Shown here: positions 7,111 to 15,332 of the stretch, piece by piece
Layout of the letters: each line of letters starts with the position of its first letter
How positions within the stretch are numbered: position 1 is the first letter of the stretch
Assembly (NCBI GenBank): GCA_024275415.1
Contig: JAJRZD010000085.1
Coordinates: 1-33,726 of the forward strand
Reading direction: 5' to 3'
DNA length: 33,726 nucleotides
DNA from: an archaeon
Lineage (GTDB): Archaea > Asgardarchaeota > Thorarchaeia > Thorarchaeales > Thorarchaeaceae
Translations under genes and position numbers: made by a program
Notes under the pieces: model-generated
Database searches by the model: none
What the model was told of the DNA's origin: nothing
What the model saw: the letters and a program-made list of their open reading frames with translations, nothing else

Positions 7111-7578
7111 TCACTCCAAAGACACAGTGAAGATTGATGCGTTCAGCTCTGGTCTGTAAAGAGCGGATTCGACGACACAGGTCTTACCGAGTTTCTCATT
7201 CAGTGATGCATATAGAATAGCCATCATCGGACAGGGAGGGATTTTTGTGACATCATCACCGCGGATTATCTTCGTGGCTGATGAGTAGATACACTCCCCG
7301 ATATCGATTTTTATCCTGTCTTCACTCACTTCCAAGATTTCGCAGCGTTGAACAGCACCAGATTTCTTGATTTCCTCTTTAAATGACTCCACGATAGACT
7401 GTACATCATTCCCTTTGATGTCTAAGCCGAGAGATCCCAATAGCCCTTTAGCCTCGTTCTGAAAGGCAGATGCTATTTGCGTCCAAATTAAAGGTATGTT
7501 AAGTCCCATATTTGTCATAGCTGATGCAACTGCAACCATGACGGCATTGCTAGCGTCCATGAGCTGTCTGTATTCCAC
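7111..7578 (-). CDS. V4R/Bet3-like candidate protein, first gene of the GTPase operon
   Basis: A 155-residue soluble protein with an N-terminal helical half (residues 1-70, MVAVASAMTNMG, WTQIASAFQNEAKGLLGSLG) and an alpha/beta C-terminal half (CEILEVSEDRIKIDIGECIY, then PPCPMMAILYASLNEKLGK, CVVESALYRPELNASIFTVSL). The C-terminal order, strand, Cys-Pro, helix with a G-K turn, strand with a glutamate, final strand, recalls the V4R domain, which is in the same superfamily as the TRAPP subunit Bet3. This is recognition by pattern only, and no single residue proves it. It has four cysteines. The GTG start has GGAG 9 nt upstream; the TATA box at 7641-7650 makes this the promoter-proximal gene. Confidence 0.6.
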   Translation of the reverse strand: MEYRQLMDASNAVMVAVASAMTNMGLNIPLIWTQIASAFQNEAKGLLGSLGLDIKGNDVQSIVESFKEEIKKSGAVQRCEILEVSEDRIKIDIGECIYSSATKIIRGDDVTKIPPCPMMAILYASLNEKLGKTCVVESALYRPELNASIFTVSLE

Positions 7579-7640
7579 CGTAATTTTCTCCTGTTCTGCC
7601 CAAGCGGAATGGGCTAGTTATGCATATGTCTGATTATTTC

Positions 7641-7650
7641 ATATATATGA
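7641..7650 (-). promoter_or_regulatory. TATA box of the GTPase/Roadblock operon
   Basis: On the minus strand TCATATATAT in an AT-rich stretch (7620-7690). The transcript should start near 7615-7620 and run through at least the genes ending at 4999. No terminator-like hairpin was seen inside the cluster. Confidence 0.6.
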
Positions 7651-7785
7651 TTAATTTGGATATATCTAAAATTATGGAATGATAGTAAATAAAATGCAGT
7701 AATAAACTGGTTTGTCTATTATCTCACTGGAGTGATGTGCCTTTTCAGCCCTGTCAGTTTAGTCGCATCTGACATTTAGTGTAAT

Positions 7786-7813
7786 CTGTGTACACGCTTC
7801 AGATGGTACACAG
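7786..7813. promoter_or_regulatory. perfect inverted repeat, candidate operator
   Basis: Arms CTGTGTAC (7786-7793) and GTACACAG (7806-7813) are exact reverse complements with a 12-nt spacer. It lies 12 nt past the stop of the MarR/GbsR-like regulator and about 140-170 nt upstream of the GTPase operon TATA box. No T-run follows on either strand, so an operator or RNA hairpin is likelier than a classical terminator. The half-site GTACAC recurs at 8491-8496 upstream of the histidine kinase. Confidence 0.4.
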
Positions 7814-7824
7814 CCATTGTGAAT

Positions 7825-8349
7825 TCATTCTAACTCGGATGTCTTAGACAAAGCCTCTGATGCAATTATCTGTCTGAGGTACTTTCGAATATGATCAAGA
7901 TTCCTTTCTGTTTCTTTTTGAAGCCACGCCAGCGAACTCCTTTCCTCAAATTCGCTGTCATCCATGGATAATCTCATCCCCTCTATCTCTCTCAAGAGGC
8001 CCTCTAGTTCTATTGACACTCTACGCACTGCAAACATAACAATTCCAGAAATTCCATCGGTGAGTTCGTACAGAACAGGCCGGCGTCCAGGACCAGAATG
8101 ACTTGTAATGACTCTACTCTCAATAAACCCAAGGCTTTTGAGCTGGGAAACTGCAACACTTATGCTACCACGAGAGTATCCAGTGAGTTCGACAAGATCG
8201 TCGGTTGATAGCGGTTTGTGTGTCCAATAGAATTCAACCAAGAGTGAAGAAAGGATGTCCCTTGCTGCATCAGAAAGCCCAATCCACTGCAGATGTTTCC
8301 TGATGATTCTGTGAAGGTTTCTATAGGCCATTGAGTCGTGTTGCACCAT
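7825..8349 (-). CDS. MarR/GbsR-like winged-helix transcriptional regulator
   Basis: A 174-residue DNA-binding protein. Residues 25-100 form a winged helix-turn-helix: LSSLLVEFYWTHKPLSTDDLVELTGYS... with recognition helix SRGSISVAVSQLKSLG, and a wing with SGPGRRPVLYEL. The C-terminal 70 residues are a long helix pair (VRRVSIELEGLLREIEG, WLQKETERNLDHIRKYL) suited to dimerisation, as in GbsR/MarR regulators. The ligand is unknown. It is transcribed from its own TATA (8385-8391), divergently from the histidine kinase and upstream of the GTPase operon, so it could control either or itself. An ATG at codon 7 (8331) is an alternative start; neither has a strong ribosome site. Confidence 0.85.
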   Translation of the reverse strand: MVQHDSMAYRNLHRIIRKHLQWIGLSDAARDILSSLLVEFYWTHKPLSTDDLVELTGYSRGSISVAVSQLKSLGFIESRVITSHSGPGRRPVLYELTDGISGIVMFAVRRVSIELEGLLREIEGMRLSMDDSEFEERSSLAWLQKETERNLDHIRKYLRQIIASEALSKTSELE

Positions 8350-8384
8350 ATCTTACCACAGCTATTGAATACCAGAAAATCACA

Positions 8385-8391
8385 TTTATAT
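8385..8391 (-). promoter_or_regulatory. TATA box for the winged-helix regulator gene
   Basis: Reads ATATAAA on the minus strand (within AGATATAAATGTG). The predicted transcript start near 8362 lies about 13 nt before the ATG at 8349. Confidence 0.5.
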
Positions 8392-8462
8392 CTTATTATT
8401 CTATTACATTAAAAAAATAAAAAATAACAAGTAACAAACAGAACAATTCAAGCTGACACAGT

Positions 8463-8507
8463 TCAAACCGAATAGGGCTAAATACAGTTCGTACACAATC
8501 AAACCGA
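8463..8507 (+). repeat. direct repeats upstream of the histidine kinase gene
   Basis: TCAAACCGA occurs at 8463-8471 and 8499-8507, 36 bp apart, each near a related CAGTTC block (8459-8464 and 8485-8490). The spacing and position, 45-90 nt before the kinase start, suggest a regulator-binding pair; chance is not excluded. Confidence 0.3.
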
Positions 8508-8551
8508 CACTTTAACGATGCAAAATGTTTACCACTGGTGAGAGAAGGCGC

Positions 8552-10738
8552 ATGAGAACAAGCATCTTGATTGTCGATGATGATGAAGACATCCTTTTTC
8601 TTGCGAACAAACTTTTCCCGAGAATAGCTAAGGATTTTGACATAATTACTGCATCCAGTGCTCAGGAAGCATTGCGGATATTCTCCTCTGATTCCATAGA
8701 TGCAATAATCTGCGATTTCCACCTAGGACCAAGAGAGATGAATGGACTCGACCTTCTTGAATGGATTCGAGAAGAGGGTTACAAAATACCGTTCATCATA
8801 TTCACGGGTAGAGGTCGTGAAGAGATTGCAATACAGGCACTAAACATGGGTGCTGACTATTACCTTGAGAAGACTGACAACTTTGAGGAGATGTTCAAGG
8901 AGATTACGCACTACATCCGTGAAGTTGTTGGTACGAAAGGTGCAGGGTCGGGAACACAATCCGATGTGATAGAGGATCATCCATTTCTTAGGAAAGTGAT
9001 TGATTCGCTCCCTCATCCCTTCTATGTCATAAAAGTTGACGATTATTCAATTGAGATTGCAAATACCAGTACAGGGATTTATGGGAGTGCTGAATCATCC
9101 ACATGCTATCAGCTCACTCATCGCCGTCAGGCTCCATGCTCAGGAGAAATATGCCCATGTCCTCTTGAGCTGGTGGTCGACTCAAAGGAACCTGTTGTCG
9201 TAGAACACCATCATGTCGACTCCCAAGGGAACGTTCGGGATATCAATGTCCACGCATACCCAATACTGGATGAGAAGGGGGATGTTGTGCAGATGATCGA
9301 GTATGCCATTGATGTCACCGATCTCAAGGCAACGTTGAAAGCACTAGAGGCGAGTGAGAGCAGGTTCCGCGATTTGTTCATGAAAGCACCTCTAGCATAT
9401 CAATCAATGGATCCGAGCGGAATTATCCGAGATGTGAACGATGCATGGCTTGAGTGCTTTGGTTACAAGTGGGATGAGGTTATTGGTAAGCCATTCAAAA
9501 CGTTCCTTTCTCTAGATCAGCGCGAATTATTTCAGAGTCGACTTGACAAGTTCCTGAGAGAAGGCATATCTCGTGACGAAGAATACCATATTCAGAAGCA
9601 TGATGGGAGTACCCTTATAGTCCGGCTCAGTGGAAACATTGCTTATGGTGACCAAGGCGAAGTAGTTCAGGTTCACTACATCCTTGAAGACATCACAGAG
9701 CGGAAAGAGATAGAGAAGCGGGTTCGAATTGAACGGGATCGGGCTCAGACCTATCTCGATTTGGCAGGTGTCGTGATTGTTGCGATGGACATTGAAGGAA
9801 CCATAACAATGCTCAATCGGAGAGGTTTCGAACTCACTGGGTACATCGAACACGAAATTATAGGACAGAATTTTTTCAAGCTTTTGAGTCCATCAGGACA
9901 GTCTGAACATTTGCGAAACCTATACAGACAGGTGATTAATGAGTGTACGGAAAGCATCAGCAACTTTGAGGGCACGATTGTAACAAAAGATGGACGAGAG
10001 AAGATATTGAATTGGACGGTTTCGTTACTCAGGAATAATAGTGGCGAGGTCATTGGCACACTGAGTTCGGGGGAGGACATCACCGAAACTCGCATTGCAT
10101 ATGACATGCTCTACAGACAGAAGGAGGAACTCAGTGAGCTTGCCCATATTATGTCACACGACCTTGGGAACAAGATGAAGACGATTATTTCACTGACCCG
10201 ATTGCTTAGGGACGAATTCGATACAGAGGTTCTTGACCGAATAACTTCTACTGCTGTTCAAAGTGCTCAATTGCTCCAGAGATCCGCTGAACTTGCTGAA
10301 GCTGGGGCAGTTATTCAGAAAAAGCAAGCTGTGAATCTAGAATGGGTGATTCATGAGATTGCACAGACGCTATTCCCAGACGACCTTAAGATTCATGTCA
10401 GTAAGTTGCAAACTGTATTGGGTAGTCCTGAACGGATTGGACAAATTTTCCAGAACCTCTTCTCAAATGCAATCGAGCATGGAAATGCAACTGAGATATG
10501 GGTTGAGGGAAAATTAGAATCTTCAGGTTATTGCATCTACGTCCGCAACAACGGAGTGCCCATTCCAAACAAACATAGAAAGAAAATCTTTGAGAAGGGA
10601 TTCTCGACCGAAAAAGAGGGTCGTGGTCTGGGATTGTCCATTGTGAGAAAGATGGTTCAGGCACATGGATGGAGTATCCAGCTGGAACCATGCGAGGAAA
10701 CGACATTCAAGATCTGCACGAGCAACCTAATCAAATGA
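8552..10738 (+). CDS. receiver-PAS-PAS-PAS histidine kinase
   Basis: A 728-residue cytoplasmic signalling kinase with no membrane segments. Residues 4-120 are a response-regulator receiver (acidic VDDDED, phospho-acceptor D55 in ICDFHLG, FTG threonine, LEKT lysine). Three PAS domains follow (about 140-255, 270-390 and 395-515); the first has a Cys-rich loop, CYQLTH...PCSGEICPCPLE. Then comes the dimerisation helix with phospho-acceptor H536 in MSHDLGNK, and an HATPase domain with N-box NLFSNAIEHG and G-boxes NNGVPI and GRGLGLSIV. Having the receiver at the N-terminus suggests it takes phosphate from another kinase and is gated by it. An ATG at 8525 is in frame, but GGTGAG sits 9 nt before 8552. 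It is monocistronic and divergent from the winged-helix regulator. No separate output regulator is adjacent. Confidence 0.92.
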   Translation: MRTSILIVDDDEDILFLANKLFPRIAKDFDIITASSAQEALRIFSSDSIDAIICDFHLGPREMNGLDLLEWIREEGYKIPFIIFTGRGREEIAIQALNMGADYYLEKTDNFEEMFKEITHYIREVVGTKGAGSGTQSDVIEDHPFLRKVIDSLPHPFYVIKVDDYSIEIANTSTGIYGSAESSTCYQLTHRRQAPCSGEICPCPLELVVDSKEPVVVEHHHVDSQGNVRDINVHAYPILDEKGDVVQMIEYAIDVTDLKATLKALEASESRFRDLFMKAPLAYQSMDPSGIIRDVNDAWLECFGYKWDEVIGKPFKTFLSLDQRELFQSRLDKFLREGISRDEEYHIQKHDGSTLIVRLSGNIAYGDQGEVVQVHYILEDITERKEIEKRVRIERDRAQTYLDLAGVVIVAMDIEGTITMLNRRGFELTGYIEHEIIGQNFFKLLSPSGQSEHLRNLYRQVINECTESISNFEGTIVTKDGREKILNWTVSLLRNNSGEVIGTLSSGEDITETRIAYDMLYRQKEELSELAHIMSHDLGNKMKTIISLTRLLRDEFDTEVLDRITSTAVQSAQLLQRSAELAEAGAVIQKKQAVNLEWVIHEIAQTLFPDDLKIHVSKLQTVLGSPERIGQIFQNLFSNAIEHGNATEIWVEGKLESSGYCIYVRNNGVPIPNKHRKKIFEKGFSTEKEGRGLGLSIVRKMVQAHGWSIQLEPCEETTFKICTSNLIK

Positions 10739-11154
10739 CCAAGCTTCCACAGCACGTGAAGATCTGTCCAGTGACTCACAACTTTCGAGTGTGAGCGTGT
10801 TGATATTCTAGTATTTGTTGGTAGCCTCATTATACAACTTGGATATGAATAGAATCTCCCTGACAACCCAGTATTTTGATTTCAGTCCCATTTCGAGGTA
10901 TGCAAGAGCGATAGTCGATACTCATTGACCGAAACATTGTGACCTTGTACCTTCTACTTGTGACACATTGCCATACAAATACCTCTGTGCCTGATGACTC
11001 TTAGACGTAGGGAGCAAGCGTTTCTGGGAGATGGATATCTATTGATGATACCGCAGCACCTGAGTGCCGACAGTCCTAGATCCAACACCGAATCACACGA
11101 TAATGGACGATGGGAAAAACAGAAAAGAAAAATGCATATCTTTTCTTTTTCTAC
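10739..11154. other. 416-nt gene-free stretch
   Basis: Nothing convincing is seen. There is a weak 6-bp hairpin after the kinase (CTCACA 10775-10780 with TGTGAG 10790-10795), not followed by a good T-run, and short open frames without ribosome sites. The 3' end belongs to the promoter of the exported-protein gene. Confidence 0.5.
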
Positions 11155-11164
11155 TATATATTTA
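11155..11164 (+). promoter_or_regulatory. TATA box for the exported-protein gene
   Basis: TATATATTTA, a near-consensus archaeal TATA box. The transcript is expected to start near 11185-11190, just before the GAGGTGA ribosome site (11191-11197) of the ATG at 11206. It lies inside the longer open frame from 11110, so that longer reading is wrong. Confidence 0.65.
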
Positions 11165-11205
11165 AATATTCGATAATAGACAATGCTTGTGAGGTGAATC
11201 TAAAC

Positions 11206-12441
11206 ATGCGAAAGCATACAATAAGCTTTTTTCTCGCAGTCCTGATGGTTCTCTCAATCATGCCTGTTGGTACAATGGGAGGAACACAGGCACAGCCAGT
11301 TGTAAGAATCCAAGTAGATCGTTACACAGCTAATGATGTTCTCCAACTGGTTGAATTGAGTGTTGACATCAACCAACCAATCATAGTTTACACAAACCCG
11401 GAAAAGATTGAGTTGGTGAAGAAACAGGAAACTCGCTCCTTGGATATTACGACTCTTGAACTGGCAACTACCGGTATTGCATTAGAGTACATTGATGGAT
11501 ATACACAACAGTTCACTTCAATTCGCCCAGATAATCACATCAGATCCTTTATCTATGTGACTGATGATTCAGACTTATCTGCTTTTGAAGAAGAACTTGA
11601 AGCCGAATATAACCTGCTCAAAGAAACCACTACAGCCACAAAAGATAATTCCTTTGTTATTGCATCATACTCCGGCGATTCTGCGGCCTACAACAAACAT
11701 TGGTTATGGGACGTTGAGCGTCTTCTTAAAATTTCTGCTGTTGACGATGGCAATGGTTGGACCGCTGAAACGACATACGAACAAATGATTTGGCGTTCAA
11801 ATTACGACTACGACACATCAAGCATCTGGTGGGCAACGGAATGGACCATCAGCTCGAAAATTGATCCTAACGATTACAAGTCTGCAAACATTGACTCATG
11901 GACCGGTCCCTGGGTTAGCCAGCGCTATTTGAAAGCCGACATGGATGATGAAGAACTTTCGGATTGGGGCCCGACAACAAGCACTGGTTCCACTTCATAT
12001 AGTATTGGTGCCACGCTAGACATTGGCACTGATAGTGCTGGTGTAAGTTTCGGCCTGAGTTCGAGCTGGACTGTGGATGATGTAAGCATTACAGACCAAA
12101 CATCAGATTACAATAACTATGTCCAATGGAACGAGAATTTCAGAGGCCCTGATTATGCATGGTGGCCAATACTTACTAGTCCGTGCTCAGCTGCTCACAA
12201 CACATTCATTTCATACCGAGGCGCTCTCTGGTATGCTGGCAAATACAACGACCTTGATTTCACATTGAACTATAATACCCATGTGACCTATGATCACGAC
12301 TACAAATTCTATCTCCTTGTCTTACAATACACGAGAACAACATACTACATCTCTGGAAGCCTTTCGTTCAGCTTTGATTCTGGTTACGAGCCACCGAGCG
12401 GTGGAGGTGGAGGGGGTGGTGGTACTCCCGTCATAGTGTAA
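11206..12441 (+). CDS. exported protein of unknown function with poly-Gly tail
   Basis: A 411-residue secreted protein. It begins with a typical signal peptide (RKHTISFFLAVLMVLSIMPV..., cut probably near residue 26-30). The mature part is rich in Tyr, Trp, Thr, Ser and Asp, with few cysteines (one near SPCSAAH), and looks beta-rich. It ends in EPPSGG followed by a run of glycines (eight in the last block) and TPVIV with no membrane anchor, unlike the other two surface proteins in this window. I do not recognise the family. GAGGTGA lies 8 nt before the ATG at 11206. It is a stand-alone unit with a strong TATA box and a hairpin at 12465-12489, as for a well-expressed extracellular or S-layer-associated protein. 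Confidence 0.8.
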   Translation: MRKHTISFFLAVLMVLSIMPVGTMGGTQAQPVVRIQVDRYTANDVLQLVELSVDINQPIIVYTNPEKIELVKKQETRSLDITTLELATTGIALEYIDGYTQQFTSIRPDNHIRSFIYVTDDSDLSAFEEELEAEYNLLKETTTATKDNSFVIASYSGDSAAYNKHWLWDVERLLKISAVDDGNGWTAETTYEQMIWRSNYDYDTSSIWWATEWTISSKIDPNDYKSANIDSWTGPWVSQRYLKADMDDEELSDWGPTTSTGSTSYSIGATLDIGTDSAGVSFGLSSSWTVDDVSITDQTSDYNNYVQWNENFRGPDYAWWPILTSPCSAAHNTFISYRGALWYAGKYNDLDFTLNYNTHVTYDHDYKFYLLVLQYTRTTYYISGSLSFSFDSGYEPPSGGGGGGGGTPVIV

Positions 12442-12464
12442 TCGATTTGACTATCTGAAATACA

Positions 12465-12489
12465 AGTGCCAGCTATTTTTGCTGGCACT
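12465..12489 (+). terminator. hairpin terminator after the exported-protein gene
   Basis: A perfect 9-bp stem, AGTGCCAGC (12465-12473) and GCTGGCACT (12481-12489), with a T-rich 7-nt loop, followed by CACTTTTCC. It ends the transcript of the gene stopping at 12441 and separates it from the ABC operon downstream. Confidence 0.6.
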
Positions 12490-12623
12490 CACTTTTCCTA
12501 GAAAAGACTTAATTAATTGAGATATAACGCAGCTAATAACTTCGCGAAAAGGTAACCTCTGAACTACAATACAATATACTACTTGCTCTGATTATCCCGA
12601 ACTTCAACAGGCGGAGAAAAAAA

Positions 12624-15332
12624 ATGATGCCAAGGTTTGTCCTCAAAAGTGTAACCCCACATAGACATCAGGGTCTGAAGATTATCGCGGTCGCTCTGAT
12701 GGCATCATTTCTTCTTGTCACTTTTACTATTGCTGATAGCCTAACCTATCAAGCCTTCGTTTCCGATACGGACAATTTTGTTCTCCGGACACAACTTGCT
12801 CCACCTGATGAAAGCATCTTTGCATCACAAGACCCGTTGCTTGCTGAATTAAATCAGACTGGCTATTCAGACGGTGCAGAGGTCATCTATCTTGACATGA
12901 TGGAGGAGATGACATATTCGGCATCAGTGAATCTTTCTCGGAATATCTTGGTAGTCGGTCTATCATCGCTAAGTACAATCCCTGAATTAGAGAACACAAC
13001 AGGTATTGGTATTGAACAAAAGACCGCTCAGCTTTTTGGATTGAGCAAAGGTGAGAACATTACCCTTCACACAGAGAATGCCTCTGTCACGATCACAATT
13101 GAAGTGATACTCAATCTCACCAGTTGGATTGCCACACAGACAGCCAGTGCACTTGCAACATGGAGTTTTCCTCCATCCTATATCCCGCTTTTCACGTCAG
13201 TTTCGAATGCACGTAATATCACACATGCTCTACCCTTAGCATATCGGAATTCGGATATCACTGACTGGGTGACTGTAACAGTCAACATCACCAAAGCCTC
13301 CGCGGCTAGAACCCTCAATCACCTAAGCAGTTATCTAGAAAGCGCAGTTATTCAAGTCTACGATGTTCTTGCAAAATACGGCACAGCAAAGTTAGGGTAC
13401 ACTCCGATAGACCGGATGGATCGATTCATTGTCGATTATTCACAGATTGAGCGTGAAGTGGCAATTATCGTGTATCCGACGATTGTTGTATCTATAATCT
13501 ATCTCACTTTCATGCTCCGAGTGGGTATCGAAAGGCAGAAGCGTCGATTTGCAATACTCCTCTCCAGAGGTGTGTCTTGGTTTCAAATTCGGTTGGCAAA
13601 TCTTGTGAATGATATCCTTGTTGGGATTCTTGGAGGTGCATTGAGCATTCCGTTAGCCATCATCATATCTGTTCCACTTCTTCCCGCCGAATCCAGTATT
13701 ATCATCGGTGCGTTGACCGACGTATCAGAACTGATGCCCCTGATAACAGGAGAAATCCTCATCGGTATTTTACTAATTGCTCTACCTGCAACACTCGTGC
13801 ATAGGACTTTCAAGGATGTGCATTCACCTGTTCAGTTGGCAAGGATCACAGAAGATGATCAATATGAGAGTCACTGGAAGATGATGGTTGTTTTCTTGAT
13901 TCTTGCTCTTGTAATGTTCTATGAGATGCTGTCTAACTTTTCGTTCATCCAATGGTTGATACTTAATGCAGGAAATAGCCCGACCATGATCCCAGTGGCC
14001 AGATTACTCATGTGGTTGGAGCTAGGACTTGCTGTTGTCGTTCCGGTATTAGTAGTCGTTTCAGTCGCACGATTTGCACCATGGTGGCATACTAGACTTT
14101 GGGAGTCCGTAGCAAGAATAACTCGATTCAAGGGTGTTGGTAGCTCCCTTGTTGCAAAGGCTCTTTCATTAAGACCCCGTCGAAGTTATTACCTTGCTGT
14201 GCTTTTCCTATCAAGCATTTTCCTTGCAACTTTTATTGGAACGTATCAAGCTACTCAAGACCAGGTGACAACAGTTGATGCACATCTTCAGATTGGAAGT
14301 GATATGCAAATATACCTGTACAAGGCTGACGGGGACATTATTACCAGTTTCTTGAATTTCATTGCTGAGCAGCAGGGAGTACAGGAAATCAGTAACTGTT
14401 CTGCAGTATACGCCGAGTTGCTGAACACTGATGGATATTACCGCCAAGGGATGATGTACATTGTTGATGACACCTATCGAGCATTATCTAGCTTGGTAGA
14501 AGATGAGAAGGCGCTGATGAACAAGACCTCCGATGGGGTTCTGGTGTCTGCGTCACTTGTCGATGAATTTGCTGAAACCACTGCCCTTTCCACAGTAGTG
14601 CCTCGTGCCACGGTGAATGTTACAGTTTCTGGTTCTATATCTTTTGCTCCTGGCTTTCACGAAGAGATAGATGACTTCCAAACGTCCTATCTTCGGATAG
14701 TAACAAGCAAATCGTATCTCAACAGCTTGGGTTTCTCCCCTGAAACTACTGATGCTTACATCTTTGTCAATACACTGGGCGATGTTATCCAGTTATCTGA
14801 CACTGTGTCGCAATGGCTACGCTCTGTGAGCTCAGTAGGCGAGTCTCTTTCTTATTCTGTGAAAACTCAGGTGTCTGCTATCCAAAATGTAGATGTTCAG
14901 ACTAGATTTGCATTCATCAACTCAAGTGCAGGGTATTTAGTCATCGCTGGTCTGGCAGCCGTGATTATGAACGTCATGATTACGCTTGACGAAAAACGAT
15001 ATCAGCTTCAGGTAATCAATGCTCGTGGAACCACAAGACGACAAATTGTGATTGGTCTATCCATGTACTACCTATCGTTGGCTGTGCCAATGGTTTTCTT
15101 AGGTGCGGTACTCAGTCTACTCTACGTAAATGCAGTGATGTTTGCTCCGTTAATGCTGACGCATGAACTAAGTACAAGTGGCCAGTTTCAAATGCCGAAA
15201 GGCTATGAGGTAGTAATTCCACAGAGTGTTGTCATTGCAAGCATTGCAATAGTTGTGGCAAGTCTTGTTGCCATATATGTTCTTGTTAATAGATATCTCC
15301 AGAAGAAACATAGTCAAATGGAGGAGGACTAA
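12624..15332 (+). CDS. FtsX-like ABC transporter permease (MacB/LolCE type), first
   Basis: A 902-residue integral membrane protein made of two FtsX-like units. Unit one: a first membrane helix (ALMASFLLVTFTIA, about 27-40), a large external domain to about residue 270, then membrane segments (IIVYPTIVVSIIYLTFML, ILVGILGGALSIPLAIIISV, ILIGILLIALPATLV). Two more segments link to unit two, which begins at YYLAVLFLSSIFLATFI (about 520), has a second external domain, and closes with three helices (GYLVIAGLAAVIMNVMI, MYYLSLAVPMVFLGAVL, VVIASIAIVVASLVAIYVLV). Such permeases move lipoproteins, peptides or lipids, or transmit force across the membrane, with an ATPase of the LolD/MacB group. GGCGGAG lies 7 nt before the ATG. 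It is the first gene of a three-gene operon. Confidence 0.88.
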   Translation: MMPRFVLKSVTPHRHQGLKIIAVALMASFLLVTFTIADSLTYQAFVSDTDNFVLRTQLAPPDESIFASQDPLLAELNQTGYSDGAEVIYLDMMEEMTYSASVNLSRNILVVGLSSLSTIPELENTTGIGIEQKTAQLFGLSKGENITLHTENASVTITIEVILNLTSWIATQTASALATWSFPPSYIPLFTSVSNARNITHALPLAYRNSDITDWVTVTVNITKASAARTLNHLSSYLESAVIQVYDVLAKYGTAKLGYTPIDRMDRFIVDYSQIEREVAIIVYPTIVVSIIYLTFMLRVGIERQKRRFAILLSRGVSWFQIRLANLVNDILVGILGGALSIPLAIIISVPLLPAESSIIIGALTDVSELMPLITGEILIGILLIALPATLVHRTFKDVHSPVQLARITEDDQYESHWKMMVVFLILALVMFYEMLSNFSFIQWLILNAGNSPTMIPVARLLMWLELGLAVVVPVLVVVSVARFAPWWHTRLWESVARITRFKGVGSSLVAKALSLRPRRSYYLAVLFLSSIFLATFIGTYQATQDQVTTVDAHLQIGSDMQIYLYKADGDIITSFLNFIAEQQGVQEISNCSAVYAELLNTDGYYRQGMMYIVDDTYRALSSLVEDEKALMNKTSDGVLVSASLVDEFAETTALSTVVPRATVNVTVSGSISFAPGFHEEIDDFQTSYLRIVTSKSYLNSLGFSPETTDAYIFVNTLGDVIQLSDTVSQWLRSVSSVGESLSYSVKTQVSAIQNVDVQTRFAFINSSAGYLVIAGLAAVIMNVMITLDEKRYQLQVINARGTTRRQIVIGLSMYYLSLAVPMVFLGAVLSLLYVNAVMFAPLMLTHELSTSGQFQMPKGYEVVIPQSVVIASIAIVVASLVAIYVLVNRYLQKKHSQMEED

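Noticed and set aside
8396..8722. Minus-strand open frame of about 108 codons across the kinase promoter and start
   Set aside because: It is antisense to the receiver domain, has no ribosome site and no recognisable composition.
10775..10795. Hairpin after the histidine kinase as a terminator
   Set aside because: Only a 6-bp stem and no T-run follows; kept only as a weak note.
10991..11063. Possible C/D-box small RNA: TGATGA at 10992 and 11043, CTGA at 11060
   Set aside because: The first guide stretch is far longer than 10-12 nt, the D' box is only CTGG, the D'-C' spacing is too wide and the terminal stem is poor. Chance is the better explanation.
11110..11205. Longer N-terminus for the exported protein
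   Set aside because: It would put a charged stretch before the signal peptide and lies across the TATA box. The ATG at 11206 has the ribosome site.
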